DNA of 35,902 bases from an uncultured Oscillospiraceae bacterium (GTDB lineage Bacteria; Bacillota; Clostridia; Oscillospirales; Oscillospiraceae), in NCBI GenBank assembly GCA_947628185.1, contig CANQYW010000020.1, forward strand, positions 1 through 35,902, given 5' to 3'. The position numbers were made by a program, and so were the translations under genes. The notes under the pieces are model-generated. The model worked only from the letters and a program-made list of their open reading frames with translations. It did not search any database and was not told the origin of the DNA. This document shows positions 15,168-22,682 of the stretch, piece after piece. How positions within the stretch are numbered: position 1 is the stretch's first letter; each line of letters opens with the position of its first letter.

Positions 15168-17978
15168 ATGGCACAGGACTACAACTCCACCATAAACCTA
15201 CCTAAGACCGGTTTCCCCATGCGGGCCTCCCTGCCCGCCCGGGAGCCGGGTATGCTCAAGCACTGGGACGACATCGACCTCTATCACCTCATGCTGGAGC
15301 GCAACGCCGGGAAACCAGATTTCATCCTCCACGACGGCCCCCCCTTCTCCAACGGCAACCTGCACATGGGCCACGCCCTCAATAAGGCCATAAAGGACTT
15401 CATAGTCCGCTATAAGAGCATGAGCGGTTTCCGCACCCCCTTCACACCGGGGTGGGACAACCACGGTATGCCCATAGAGTCCGCCATAATAAAGCAGCAG
15501 AAACTAAACCGCAAGGCCATGAGCGTCCCGGAGTTCAGGGACGCCTGCCATGACTTCGCCCGGAAGTTCGTGGACATCCAGCGGGAGGAGTTCCGGCGCC
15601 TCGGATACGTTGGCGACTGGGAGCACCCCTACCTCACCATGGACCCGAAGTTCGAGGCCCAGGAGGTGAAGGTCTTCGGGAAGATGTACGAGAAGGGCTA
15701 CATCTACAAGGGGAAGAAGCCCGTCTACTGGTGCCCCCACGACGAGACGGCCCTGGCGGAGGCGGAGATAGAGTACGCCGAGGACCCGGTCACCACCATC
15801 TTCGTGAAGTTCCGGGTGAAGGACGATCTGGGTAAACTCTCCGGCATAGAGCCCCTTGATAATATCTATTTTGTAATTTGGACCACCACCACCTGGACAC
15901 TCCCGGGGAATCTCGCCATATGCCTCAACCCCGCCTATGACTACACCCTCACCCGCGCCTCCAACGGGGAGGTATATATAATGGCCAAGGAGCTGGCGGG
16001 GCCGGTCCTCAAGAAGGCGGGGCTCGAGGTGAGGGAGGTCCTGGCCACAATGAAGGGCGCGGAGCTGGAGCTCATGACGGCCCAGCACCCACTCTTTGAT
16101 AGGGAGAGCCTTGTGATCCTGGGCGACCACGTGACGCTTGACGCCGGTACCGGCTGCGTGCACACGGCCCCCGCCTACGGCGCGGACGACTTCTTCGTCT
16201 GCCAGAAGTACCCCCAGATACCCTCCGGCCGGGACCTTATTGTGAACGTGGACGACAGCGGCCACTTCACCGCCGAGGCCGGGAAGTACGAGGGCCTTGA
16301 CGTACTGAAGGCCCACGCCCCCATCTACGCCGACCTTGTGGAGCGGGGGGCGCTCCTGGCCTCCGAGGACATAACCCACTCCTACCCCCACTGCTGGCGG
16401 TGCAAGCGGCCCATAATCTTCCGGGCCACCGACCAGTGGTTCTGCTCCGTGGACGCCTTCAAGGAGGAGGCCGTCAGCGCGGCGGAGGGCGTCACATGGA
16501 TGCCCGACTGGGGCCGGGACAGGATAAGCTCCATGATAAGGGAGCGGGCCGACTGGTGCATATCCCGTCAGCGCCACTGGGGACTGCCCATCCCGGTGCT
16601 CTACTGCCAGGACTGCGGCAAGCCCATCTGCACGCCGGAGACGATAGAGCGCATCTCTGAGATATTTAAGGAGCGGGGCTCCAACGCCTGGTTCGAGCTG
16701 GAGGCCGCGGAGCTGGCCCCCGAGGGTTACACCTGCCCCCACTGCGGCGGCAGTCACTTCACCAAGGAGACCGACACCCTGGACGGCTGGTTCGACTCCG
16801 GCTCCACCCACATAGCCTCCATGGAGCTGGACGCCCCCGGCTGCTGGCCCGCCGACCTCTACATGGAGGGCGGGGACCAATATAGGGGCTGGTTCCAGTC
16901 GAGCCTCCTCACCGCCGTGGCGGTGAAGGGCGCCGCGCCCTACAGGACCGTCCTCACCCACGGCTGGACCGTGGACGGCCAGGGCCGCGCCATGCACAAG
17001 TCCCTGGGCAACGGCATATCCCCGGAGGATATAGTTAAGAAGTACGGCGCGGACTTGGTGCGCCTCTGGGCCGCCAGCGCCGACTACAGGCTCGATATGC
17101 GCTGTTCCGAGAACATCTTCAAACAGCTCTCGGATAAGTACCTCAAGATAAGAAATACCGCCAGGTACATTTTAGGGAACCTCGCCGGTTTCGACCCGGC
17201 GGAGGCGGTGCCCTTTGAGGACATGCTGCCCCTTGATAAGTGGGCGCTGGTGCGCCTCGACGAGCTGGTGGAGAAGTGCCTCGCGGCCTACGAGAGGTAC
17301 GAGTTCCACGCGGTGAGTTACGCCGTCCACAACTTCTGCGTGGTGGAGATGTCAAGTTTCTACCTCGATATAATAAAGGACCGGCTCTACTGTGACGGCC
17401 CCGCGAGCCTCTCCCGCAGGAGCGCCCAGAGCGCCATCTACGAGATATTGAGCGCCATGGTGCGGCTCCTGGCGCCGATCCTCGCCTTCACCGCCGATGA
17501 GATCTGGCAGGCGATGCCTCACGGTGAGGGGGACGACATTCGGAACGTGGTCCTCAATGACATGCCCGTCACCCACCCGGAGCGCCGTTTCGACAGCGCC
17601 GAGGAGGAGCGCTGGGGCCTCCTCATAGCCCTGAGGACGGATATCCTGAAGGCCCTGGAGCTCAAGCGGGCCGACAAGTCCATCGGCAAGCCCCTGGACG
17701 CCGCCGTGACGCTCCATGTGAGCCCCGAGGCGGAGGAGAAGGTCGGGAAACTTGCGGGATTCAACCTCGCTGAAATTGCCATAGTCTCCCGCGTGGACGT
17801 CCACCACGGCACGGGCGAAGGATTTGCCGGCGAGGGCATCCCCGGCGTCACGGTGGAAGTCGTCCCCTGCGGCGACCCCAAGTGCTCCCGCTGCTGGACC
17901 CGCAGCGAGACCGTGGGCCAGGACCCCGACCACCCCGAGCTCTGCCACCGCTGCGCGGAGGTAGTGAAGGCGCTCTGA
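15168..17978 (+). CDS. ileS: Isoleucyl-tRNA synthetase
   Basis: The 936-residue class I enzyme charges tRNA-Ile. The HIGH signature is HMGH near residue 66, the editing (CP1) domain includes GTGCVHTAPAYGADDF near 325-340, and the KMSKS loop reads MHKSLGN near residue 608 instead of KMSKS. The anticodon-binding domain (FTADEIWQAMP) precedes a C-terminal zinc knuckle (CSRCW and CHRC near 905-928). No T-box lies upstream; the gene follows divIVA by 15 bases with a GAGGAAC site, so it is expressed from the division operon. Heavy AUA use in this genome makes tRNA-Ile supply a matter of interest. Confidence 0.98.
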   Translation: MAQDYNSTINLPKTGFPMRASLPAREPGMLKHWDDIDLYHLMLERNAGKPDFILHDGPPFSNGNLHMGHALNKAIKDFIVRYKSMSGFRTPFTPGWDNHGMPIESAIIKQQKLNRKAMSVPEFRDACHDFARKFVDIQREEFRRLGYVGDWEHPYLTMDPKFEAQEVKVFGKMYEKGYIYKGKKPVYWCPHDETALAEAEIEYAEDPVTTIFVKFRVKDDLGKLSGIEPLDNIYFVIWTTTTWTLPGNLAICLNPAYDYTLTRASNGEVYIMAKELAGPVLKKAGLEVREVLATMKGAELELMTAQHPLFDRESLVILGDHVTLDAGTGCVHTAPAYGADDFFVCQKYPQIPSGRDLIVNVDDSGHFTAEAGKYEGLDVLKAHAPIYADLVERGALLASEDITHSYPHCWRCKRPIIFRATDQWFCSVDAFKEEAVSAAEGVTWMPDWGRDRISSMIRERADWCISRQRHWGLPIPVLYCQDCGKPICTPETIERISEIFKERGSNAWFELEAAELAPEGYTCPHCGGSHFTKETDTLDGWFDSGSTHIASMELDAPGCWPADLYMEGGDQYRGWFQSSLLTAVAVKGAAPYRTVLTHGWTVDGQGRAMHKSLGNGISPEDIVKKYGADLVRLWAASADYRLDMRCSENIFKQLSDKYLKIRNTARYILGNLAGFDPAEAVPFEDMLPLDKWALVRLDELVEKCLAAYERYEFHAVSYAVHNFCVVEMSSFYLDIIKDRLYCDGPASLSRRSAQSAIYEILSAMVRLLAPILAFTADEIWQAMPHGEGDDIRNVVLNDMPVTHPERRFDSAEEERWGLLIALRTDILKALELKRADKSIGKPLDAAVTLHVSPEAEEKVGKLAGFNLAEIAIVSRVDVHHGTGEGFAGEGIPGVTVEVVPCGDPKCSRCWTRSETVGQDPDHPELCHRCAEVVKAL

Positions 17979-17998
17979 CACATTATAATTGACGCTTT

Positions 17999-18036
17999 AA
18001 AATTGAGGGCGGTGTTTGCTGCCCTCAATTTTTTAG
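17999..18036 (+). terminator. Rho-independent terminator after ileS
   Basis: A perfect 12-bp stem (17999-18010 with 18021-18032) with a 10-base loop runs into six T residues. It begins 20 bases after the ileS stop. The T-run is immediately followed by the AGGAGGAGG site of lspA, so lspA must be reached by read-through or by a promoter before the hairpin (a TATAAT at 17984-17989 has no clear -35 box). Confidence 0.85.
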
Positions 18037-18047
18037 GAGGAGGACAT

Positions 18048-18551
18048 ATGCTGCTCTACTTCACCGCCGCCGTACTTGTCTGCGCGGCGGACCAGGCGCT
18101 AAAATACTATATAGTCTCCCACATACCCCTCTACGGTGACGCGGAGCTCATTCCCGGCGTCATCGGGCTCTCCCACGTGCGGAATACGGGCATGGCCTTC
18201 TCCATGCTCTCTAACGCCACCTGGCTCTTGGCGGCGCTCTCAGTTATCATGACCGTCGCCCTCACGGCTGTCATAATAAAGAGCGGCTTCACACGATGGG
18301 AGAAACTGAGCCTCTCCTTAGTTTTGGGCGGCGCGGCGGGCAACGCCATCGACCGGGTGTTCCTTGGGTACGTGGTGGACATGTTCAGGTTCGAGTTTGT
18401 GGATTTTGCGGTGTTCAACCTGGCGGACACGTTTATAGACGTGGGCGCGGCGCTCTTTTGCGTGCTCTATATAGTCCGCTGTGTCCGGGAGGAGCGGGAG
18501 AAGCGGGCCGCCGGGGGAGAGGGGACAGATGGCGAAGGTCACGATAACTGA
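18048..18551 (+). CDS. lspA: Lipoprotein signal peptidase (signal peptidase II)
   Basis: The 167-residue aspartyl protease removes signal peptides from prolipoproteins such as the sugar-binding protein encoded in this window. It has four membrane helices and the conserved NTGMAFS, GGAAGNAIDR and NLADTFID motifs; the two aspartates in NAIDR and NLAD are the catalytic pair. The start at 18048 follows AGGAGGAGG by six bases; an in-frame ATG at 18003 lies inside the terminator hairpin. The C-terminus overlaps the next gene by 23 bases. Confidence 0.96.
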   Translation: MLLYFTAAVLVCAADQALKYYIVSHIPLYGDAELIPGVIGLSHVRNTGMAFSMLSNATWLLAALSVIMTVALTAVIIKSGFTRWEKLSLSLVLGGAAGNAIDRVFLGYVVDMFRFEFVDFAVFNLADTFIDVGAALFCVLYIVRCVREEREKRAAGGEGTDGEGHDN

Positions 18552-19443
18552 GGAGGGGCGGGCGGACGCCGCTGTCTCCGCCGCCCTGCCGGAGCTCACA
18601 CGCAGCGCCGTCCAGAGACTGATAGCCCAGGGACTGGTGAGCGTCGGGGGGAGGGCCGTCAAGAAAAACGAGCGCCTTGTCCCGGGGCTCGTGGTGGATG
18701 TGGACATCCCGGAGCCGGAGCCCATGGAGGCGGCGCCGGAGGACATACCCCTCGATGTTGTTTACGAGGACGCAGACGTGATCGTGGTGAATAAGCCCCG
18801 GGGGATGGTTGTCCACCCGGCGCCGGGCCACGCCGGGGGCACGCTGGTGAACGCGCTCCTGGCCCACTGCGGGGACTCCCTCTCCGGCATAAACGGCACC
18901 CTCCGGCCAGGGATAGTCCACCGGATAGACAAGGACACCTCCGGCCTTATAATCGCGGCGAAGAACGACCTCGCCCACCAGCGCCTCGCAGAACAGCTAA
19001 AGGACCACAGCCTCGCGAGAACTTATGAGTGCGTGGCCGTGGGCAACTTCCGGGAGCACAGCGGCACGGTGGACGCCCCCATAGGACGCCACCCCACGGA
19101 CAGAAAAAAACAGTGCGTCACCGCGAAGGGCTCTCGGCCCGCGGTAACGCACTGGGAGGTCATAGAGGAATTTAGGGGCTACACATATTTAAGGTGCCGC
19201 CTGGAGACGGGCCGTACCCACCAGATAAGAGTCCACATGGCCCACATAGGTCACCCCATTTTAGGGGACATGGTCTACGGCCACAAAAAACCGGAGCTGG
19301 GCCTCACGGGCCAGTGTTTGCACGCCCGAGCCCTCCGGTTCCTGCACCCCACAACGGGCGAGATAGTTGAGCTCACCTGCCCGCTGCCGGACTACTTTGA
19401 GGAGGTACTGAGAAAACTCCGGGGCAGTTACGCCATAATGTGA
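18529..19443 (+). CDS. RluD-family 23S rRNA pseudouridine synthase
   Basis: The 304-residue protein has an N-terminal S4 RNA-binding domain (SAVQRLIAQGLVSVGGRAVKKNERL, about 25-50) and an RsuA/RluA-type catalytic domain. The catalytic aspartate is in HRIDKDTSGL near residue 137. RTYECVAVG, GRTHQIRVHMAHIGHPI and LHARALRFLHP complete the family pattern. It probably makes pseudouridines in 23S rRNA, as RluD does, but the exact sites cannot be read from sequence. The ATG at 18529 has a GGGGAGAGGGG site and overlaps lspA by 23 bases, a close lspA-rluD pairing common in bacteria. Convergent ribF follows after only 13 bases. Confidence 0.93.
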   Translation: MAKVTITEEGRADAAVSAALPELTRSAVQRLIAQGLVSVGGRAVKKNERLVPGLVVDVDIPEPEPMEAAPEDIPLDVVYEDADVIVVNKPRGMVVHPAPGHAGGTLVNALLAHCGDSLSGINGTLRPGIVHRIDKDTSGLIIAAKNDLAHQRLAEQLKDHSLARTYECVAVGNFREHSGTVDAPIGRHPTDRKKQCVTAKGSRPAVTHWEVIEEFRGYTYLRCRLETGRTHQIRVHMAHIGHPILGDMVYGHKKPELGLTGQCLHARALRFLHPTTGEIVELTCPLPDYFEEVLRKLRGSYAIM

Positions 19444-19456
19444 GAGGCCCCGCCGG

Positions 19457-20395
19457 TCAACTGTGCCAGTCCGGGTAGTCGAAGGGGTCCAGGGGGTGCC
19501 TATCGAAGAAGGCCAGCGTGTCCGCCGCGTCCCGGCGTATCTGGTCCCGCAGTTCCTCGATCTTCTCAAACTTTATCTCGTCCCGGAGGAATTTATAGAA
19601 CTCCACCCGTATCCTCTGGCCGTAGAGGTTGCCGCTAAAGCCCAGAAGGTGGCTCTCCACCGAGACGGCGTCCCGCCCGCCAAGGCTGGGCCGCACGCCC
19701 ACGTTCGTGACGGCGGGATAGCACCGGCCGGAGCTCAGAATGTGGGCCTCCGCTATGTATACGCCGTGGCGGGGGACGAGTACGCCCTCCTCGAAACGCA
19801 TGTTTATGGTGGGGGTGCCCAGGGTCCTGCCGAACCTGTAGCCGTTGCGGACGGTGTCGGTGAGGACGTGCCGGTGTCCCAGGAGTTCCACCGCCCTGCG
19901 GCACTGGCCCTCCAATAGGAGCGCCCGGATCCTCGTGGAGCTCACCGGGGAGCCGTAGAGCTCCACCGCGTCAACGATGTCGCACCCGAGGCCCAGTTCC
20001 CCGCACTTCTGCCGCAGTTTCTCCGCGTTGCCCTGGCCGAGATACCCGAAACGGAAGTCGTACCCGGCCACCAGGTGCACTGCGCCGAAGTCGGACTTCA
20101 GCCACTCCACGAACTTGTCCCAGGGCATGTGCCGGAGAACATCGTCAAAGTGGAGGAATATGAGGTCCGTTATCCCGAAAAGCCGTCCCATGATGTCCGC
20201 CCTGTCGAGGGCGGAATTTATTAGCGGCACGGGCTCGTTATTTATCGTCTTCTCCGGCGGGGTGTCAAATGATATGACAGCGGGCTCCACGCCGAGCCGC
20301 CCCCCCAGTTCCAGCGCCCGGCGCAGGAGCGCCGCGTGGCCTATGTGTACCCCGTCAAAAAAACCCAGGGCTATGACGCGCTTACCAGTCTCCAT
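19457..20395 (-). CDS. ribF: Bifunctional riboflavin kinase / FAD synthetase
   Basis: The 312-residue enzyme phosphorylates riboflavin to FMN and adenylates it to FAD. The N-terminal nucleotidyltransferase shows ALGFFDGVHIGHAALL and, near residue 160, SSTRIR. The C-terminal flavokinase shows GRTLGTPTINM and AVTNVGVRPSLGG. The ATG at 20395 gives a normal short lead (METGKRVIALGFFDGVH). A longer frame opens with TTG at 20446 and would overlap truB by 14 bases; its extra residues do not resemble the family. AAGGA lies 15 bases before the chosen ATG, which is long, so the start is not certain. It is the last gene of the rimP operon. Confidence 0.95.
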   Translation of the reverse strand: METGKRVIALGFFDGVHIGHAALLRRALELGGRLGVEPAVISFDTPPEKTINNEPVPLINSALDRADIMGRLFGITDLIFLHFDDVLRHMPWDKFVEWLKSDFGAVHLVAGYDFRFGYLGQGNAEKLRQKCGELGLGCDIVDAVELYGSPVSSTRIRALLLEGQCRRAVELLGHRHVLTDTVRNGYRFGRTLGTPTINMRFEEGVLVPRHGVYIAEAHILSSGRCYPAVTNVGVRPSLGGRDAVSVESHLLGFSGNLYGQRIRVEFYKFLRDEIKFEKIEELRDQIRRDAADTLAFFDRHPLDPFDYPDWHS

Positions 20396-20432
20396 ATATC
20401 GTAATATCTGTCCTTCTAAGGGCTTTTTTACC

Positions 20433-21308
20433 TTATACAGGGTCAAAAAAGCTCTTTATTGTTTTTATCTCCCCGCCGGCGGCCTCGCCGAGGAGCAAGA
20501 ACTCCCCGCTCTCTGAGTAGACGAGGCACCTGCCGGAGATGCCTACCGGCGCTCTAAAGACGTTCCCGTTCCGGGCCCGGCGCTCCGCCTGGCCGGAAAT
20601 ATTGACTCTCGGTAGCCCCCGGAATAGGCTCTCCGTGGGGAGGAGCGCCCCTTCGAGGCCGCCGGCCTCCGCGAGGGCGCATATCTCCTCAATGGTGTGG
20701 GCGTCCGCCAGGGTGAATATCCCCGCCGCCGTGCGCCGGAGGCCGGACATCGCCGCCCCGCAGCCGAGGCGTTCCCCAATGTCCGCGACGAGCGTCCGCA
20801 CATATGTGCCCTTGGAGCAGCGGACATCGAGGACGTAGTCCTCCCCATCCCGGCCCAGGAGATGGAGAGCATATATCGTGACGGGCCTCGGGGCCCTCTC
20901 CACGCTCTCGCCCCGGCGGGCCAGCTCGTAGAGTTTCCGCCCGCCCACCTTTATGGCGGAGTACATGGGCGGCACCTGGGAGATGTCCCCGGTGAACTCC
21001 CGGAGGACTTCTTCTATTTCATCCCCCGTGACCTCCACGGGCCGCCGGGAGAGGGTGGCGCCGGTTGTGTCCTGGGTGTCGGTGGTTATGCCCAGCCTCA
21101 TGCGGGCGGTGTAGCGCTTTGAGTTGCCCTCCGCGAACTCCACGGCCCTCGTGGCGCGGCCGATGAACACAGTGAGCACCCCCGTGGCCATGGGGTCCAG
21201 GGTGCCGCTGTGGCCCACCCGGCGCACGTGGGTGACGCCCCGGATCTTGGAGCACACGTCCTGGCTCGTCCAGCCGGAGGGTTTATCGACGATGAGTATG
21301 CCGTTCAT
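20433..21308 (-). CDS. truB: tRNA pseudouridine(55) synthase TruB
   Basis: The 291-residue enzyme makes pseudouridine 55 in the T-loop of tRNAs. MNGILIVDKPSGWTSQDV opens the protein; the catalytic aspartate is in HSGTLDPMATG near residue 38. RYTARMRLG, PPMYSAIKVGGRKLYELAR, SKGTYVRTLVADIG and GAAMSGLRRT are typical. The start overlaps the stop of nrnA by four bases. The rbfA-nrnA-truB-ribF order is standard for Firmicutes. Confidence 0.97.
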   Translation of the reverse strand: MNGILIVDKPSGWTSQDVCSKIRGVTHVRRVGHSGTLDPMATGVLTVFIGRATRAVEFAEGNSKRYTARMRLGITTDTQDTTGATLSRRPVEVTGDEIEEVLREFTGDISQVPPMYSAIKVGGRKLYELARRGESVERAPRPVTIYALHLLGRDGEDYVLDVRCSKGTYVRTLVADIGERLGCGAAMSGLRRTAAGIFTLADAHTIEEICALAEAGGLEGALLPTESLFRGLPRVNISGQAERRARNGNVFRAPVGISGRCLVYSESGEFLLLGEAAGGEIKTIKSFFDPV

Positions 21309-22261
21309 TCGCCGCCCACCAGCGCCTCCTCGAGGGCCTGGCGCATTAGCTCCGCCGCCTCCCGGGGGGGACGCTTTATTGTGGCCCCCGCCGCCGCCGC
21401 GTGGCCGCCGCCTCCGAACTTCGCGCAGACGCGGGAGGCGTTCACCTCCTCCGTGGTCCTGAGGGACACCTTGGAGGTGCCGTCCCGGTTCTCCCGGATG
21501 GTCACCGAGGCCGCGCCGCCCCTAAGGCGGCCCGGGAGGGCGGCTATGTCCTCCATGTCGTCCTCCGTCACGCCGAGAGCCGCTAAGGCCGCGTTCGTCA
21601 GGGTGATGATGTTTATCTTGCCGCCGTGGTAGGAGGCCATATTTGAGTAGATGTACCCCTCCAGCGCCAGGCGCTCCCTGGAGCAGGTGCGAAATAGGAG
21701 CTTTGTCAGGCGGGCGCTGTCCGCCCCCCGCTCAATGAGCTCCGCCGCCGCCAAGTGGGTACGGGCGGTGACGTTGGAGTATTGGAAACACCCGGTGTCA
21801 GTGGAGACGGCCACGAAGAGTAGATCCGCCTCCTCTTTGCTGACGGGGCCCGCAAGCAGCCCCACGAGCTCCAAAATTATCTCGCCGCAGGCGGCGCTGG
21901 CGCCGTCCACGTATGTCTCCGCCGCGAAACCGGAGTTTGAGGGGTGGTGGTCTATGGCCAGATCCACCCCGCCGCTAAAACCTTCGGGGAATAGATTGGT
22001 GCTGGCGGTGTCCACCGAGACTATAAACTCCGCCGAAAAATCCGCCGGGGCAAAAAACTTCTCCACGAAGGGGAGGTAGAGATCCGTGACGCCGGGATTT
22101 TTGTAGAGGTACGCCCGCTTCCCCAAGCGGCGGAGGGCGGAGCAGAGGGCCGCAGCGGACCCAAGGGTGTCGCCGTCCGGGCGGATGTGGGTGATGATGA
22201 GAATGTTGTCCCGCCCTCGGAGCCGGGCGGCGGTGTCCTCAAGTGTCAGATTCTTCGTCAT
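21305..22261 (-). CDS. nrnA: DHH-family oligoribonuclease / pAp phosphatase (NrnA type)
   Basis: The 318-residue protein has the DHH phosphoesterase domain with THIRPDGDTLGSAAAL (about 24-39), a VDTA motif, AIDHHPSN (about 107) and a STDTG motif. The DHHA1 substrate-binding domain ends in GGGGHAAAAG. NrnA degrades short RNA oligonucleotides and, in Bacillus, dephosphorylates pAp. It starts inside the end of rbfA (23-base overlap) and its stop overlaps truB, so the three are tightly coupled. A cyclic dinucleotide (pGpG/pApA) hydrolase role is an alternative within the family. Confidence 0.92.
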   Translation of the reverse strand: MTKNLTLEDTAARLRGRDNILIITHIRPDGDTLGSAAALCSALRRLGKRAYLYKNPGVTDLYLPFVEKFFAPADFSAEFIVSVDTASTNLFPEGFSGGVDLAIDHHPSNSGFAAETYVDGASAACGEIILELVGLLAGPVSKEEADLLFVAVSTDTGCFQYSNVTARTHLAAAELIERGADSARLTKLLFRTCSRERLALEGYIYSNMASYHGGKINIITLTNAALAALGVTEDDMEDIAALPGRLRGGAASVTIRENRDGTSKVSLRTTEEVNASRVCAKFGGGGHAAAAGATIKRPPREAAELMRQALEEALVGGE

Positions 22262-22616
22262 CGTCGTCCTCCTCCGGGATGTCCAGCTCCGAGATGAGCC
22301 GGGAGATGTGGGCCCCCTCCTCGATGGAGTGGTCCAGGATGAAGGTGAGCTCCGGGGTGTTGCGGAGGGAGAGCCTGTGGCCCAGTTCCCGGCGCAGCCA
22401 GCCGGCGGCGGACTTTATGCCCCGCTTGAACTCCCGCTCGTCGGTGAGTCCCAGCACGCTCAGGTATATCTTGCAGTATTTAAGGTCCCCCGTCACCGAG
22501 ACGGATGTTATACTGATGAGCCCCTGGTGTATGCGGGGGTCCTTTACCTCCCGCAGAAGTTCGCTCATCACGAGGCGTATGTCCTCGTTTGTCCTGCTTA
22601 GCTTGTTTGACGGCAT
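22239..22616 (-). CDS. rbfA: 30S ribosome-binding factor A
   Basis: The 125-residue KH-like protein helps mature the 30S subunit and 16S rRNA 5' end. Signatures are NKLSRTNEDIRLVMSELLREVKDPRI, ITSVSVTGDLKYCKIYLSV and LRRELGHRLSLRNTPELTFILD. The C-terminal tail is acidic (PEEDDDDEESD). GAGG lies eight bases before the ATG. It follows a perfect 13-bp hairpin between infB and rbfA and overlaps nrnA by 23 bases. Confidence 0.96.
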   Translation of the reverse strand: MPSNKLSRTNEDIRLVMSELLREVKDPRIHQGLISITSVSVTGDLKYCKIYLSVLGLTDEREFKRGIKSAAGWLRRELGHRLSLRNTPELTFILDHSIEEGAHISRLISELDIPEEDDDDEESDT

Positions 22617-22631
22617 TTTCTGTACCTCATT

Positions 22632-22681
22632 CGTATATTATACCGATTCCGTCCCTTGCGGGACGGAATCGGGCGTATATT
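22632..22681. repeat. Perfect 13-bp palindrome flanked by 8-bp direct repeats, infB-rbfA gap
   Basis: Bases 22643-22655 pair perfectly with 22660-22672 around a TTGC loop (plus strand). The same octamer CGTATATT lies on each side, at 22632-22639 and 22674-22681. It fills almost the whole gap between infB (stop at 22683) and rbfA. No T-tract follows in the direction of transcription, so it does not look like an ordinary terminator. It may be an RNA processing, stabilising or pausing hairpin, or a tiny insertion with a target duplication. Confidence 0.8.
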
Positions 22682-22682
22682 C

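Noticed and set aside
15100-15168. T-box riboswitch upstream of ileS
   Set aside because: Only 15 bases separate divIVA from ileS, far too short for a T-box leader.
15504-16997. A 497-codon minus-strand ORF opposite ileS
   Set aside because: It is the mirror of conserved IleS codons; no plausible ribosome binding site or recognisable domain.
22637-22642. TATAAT on the minus strand before rbfA as a promoter
   Set aside because: The sequence 16-18 bases upstream is part of the palindrome (CGTCCC-like) and does not resemble a -35 box; there is no extended -10 TG either.
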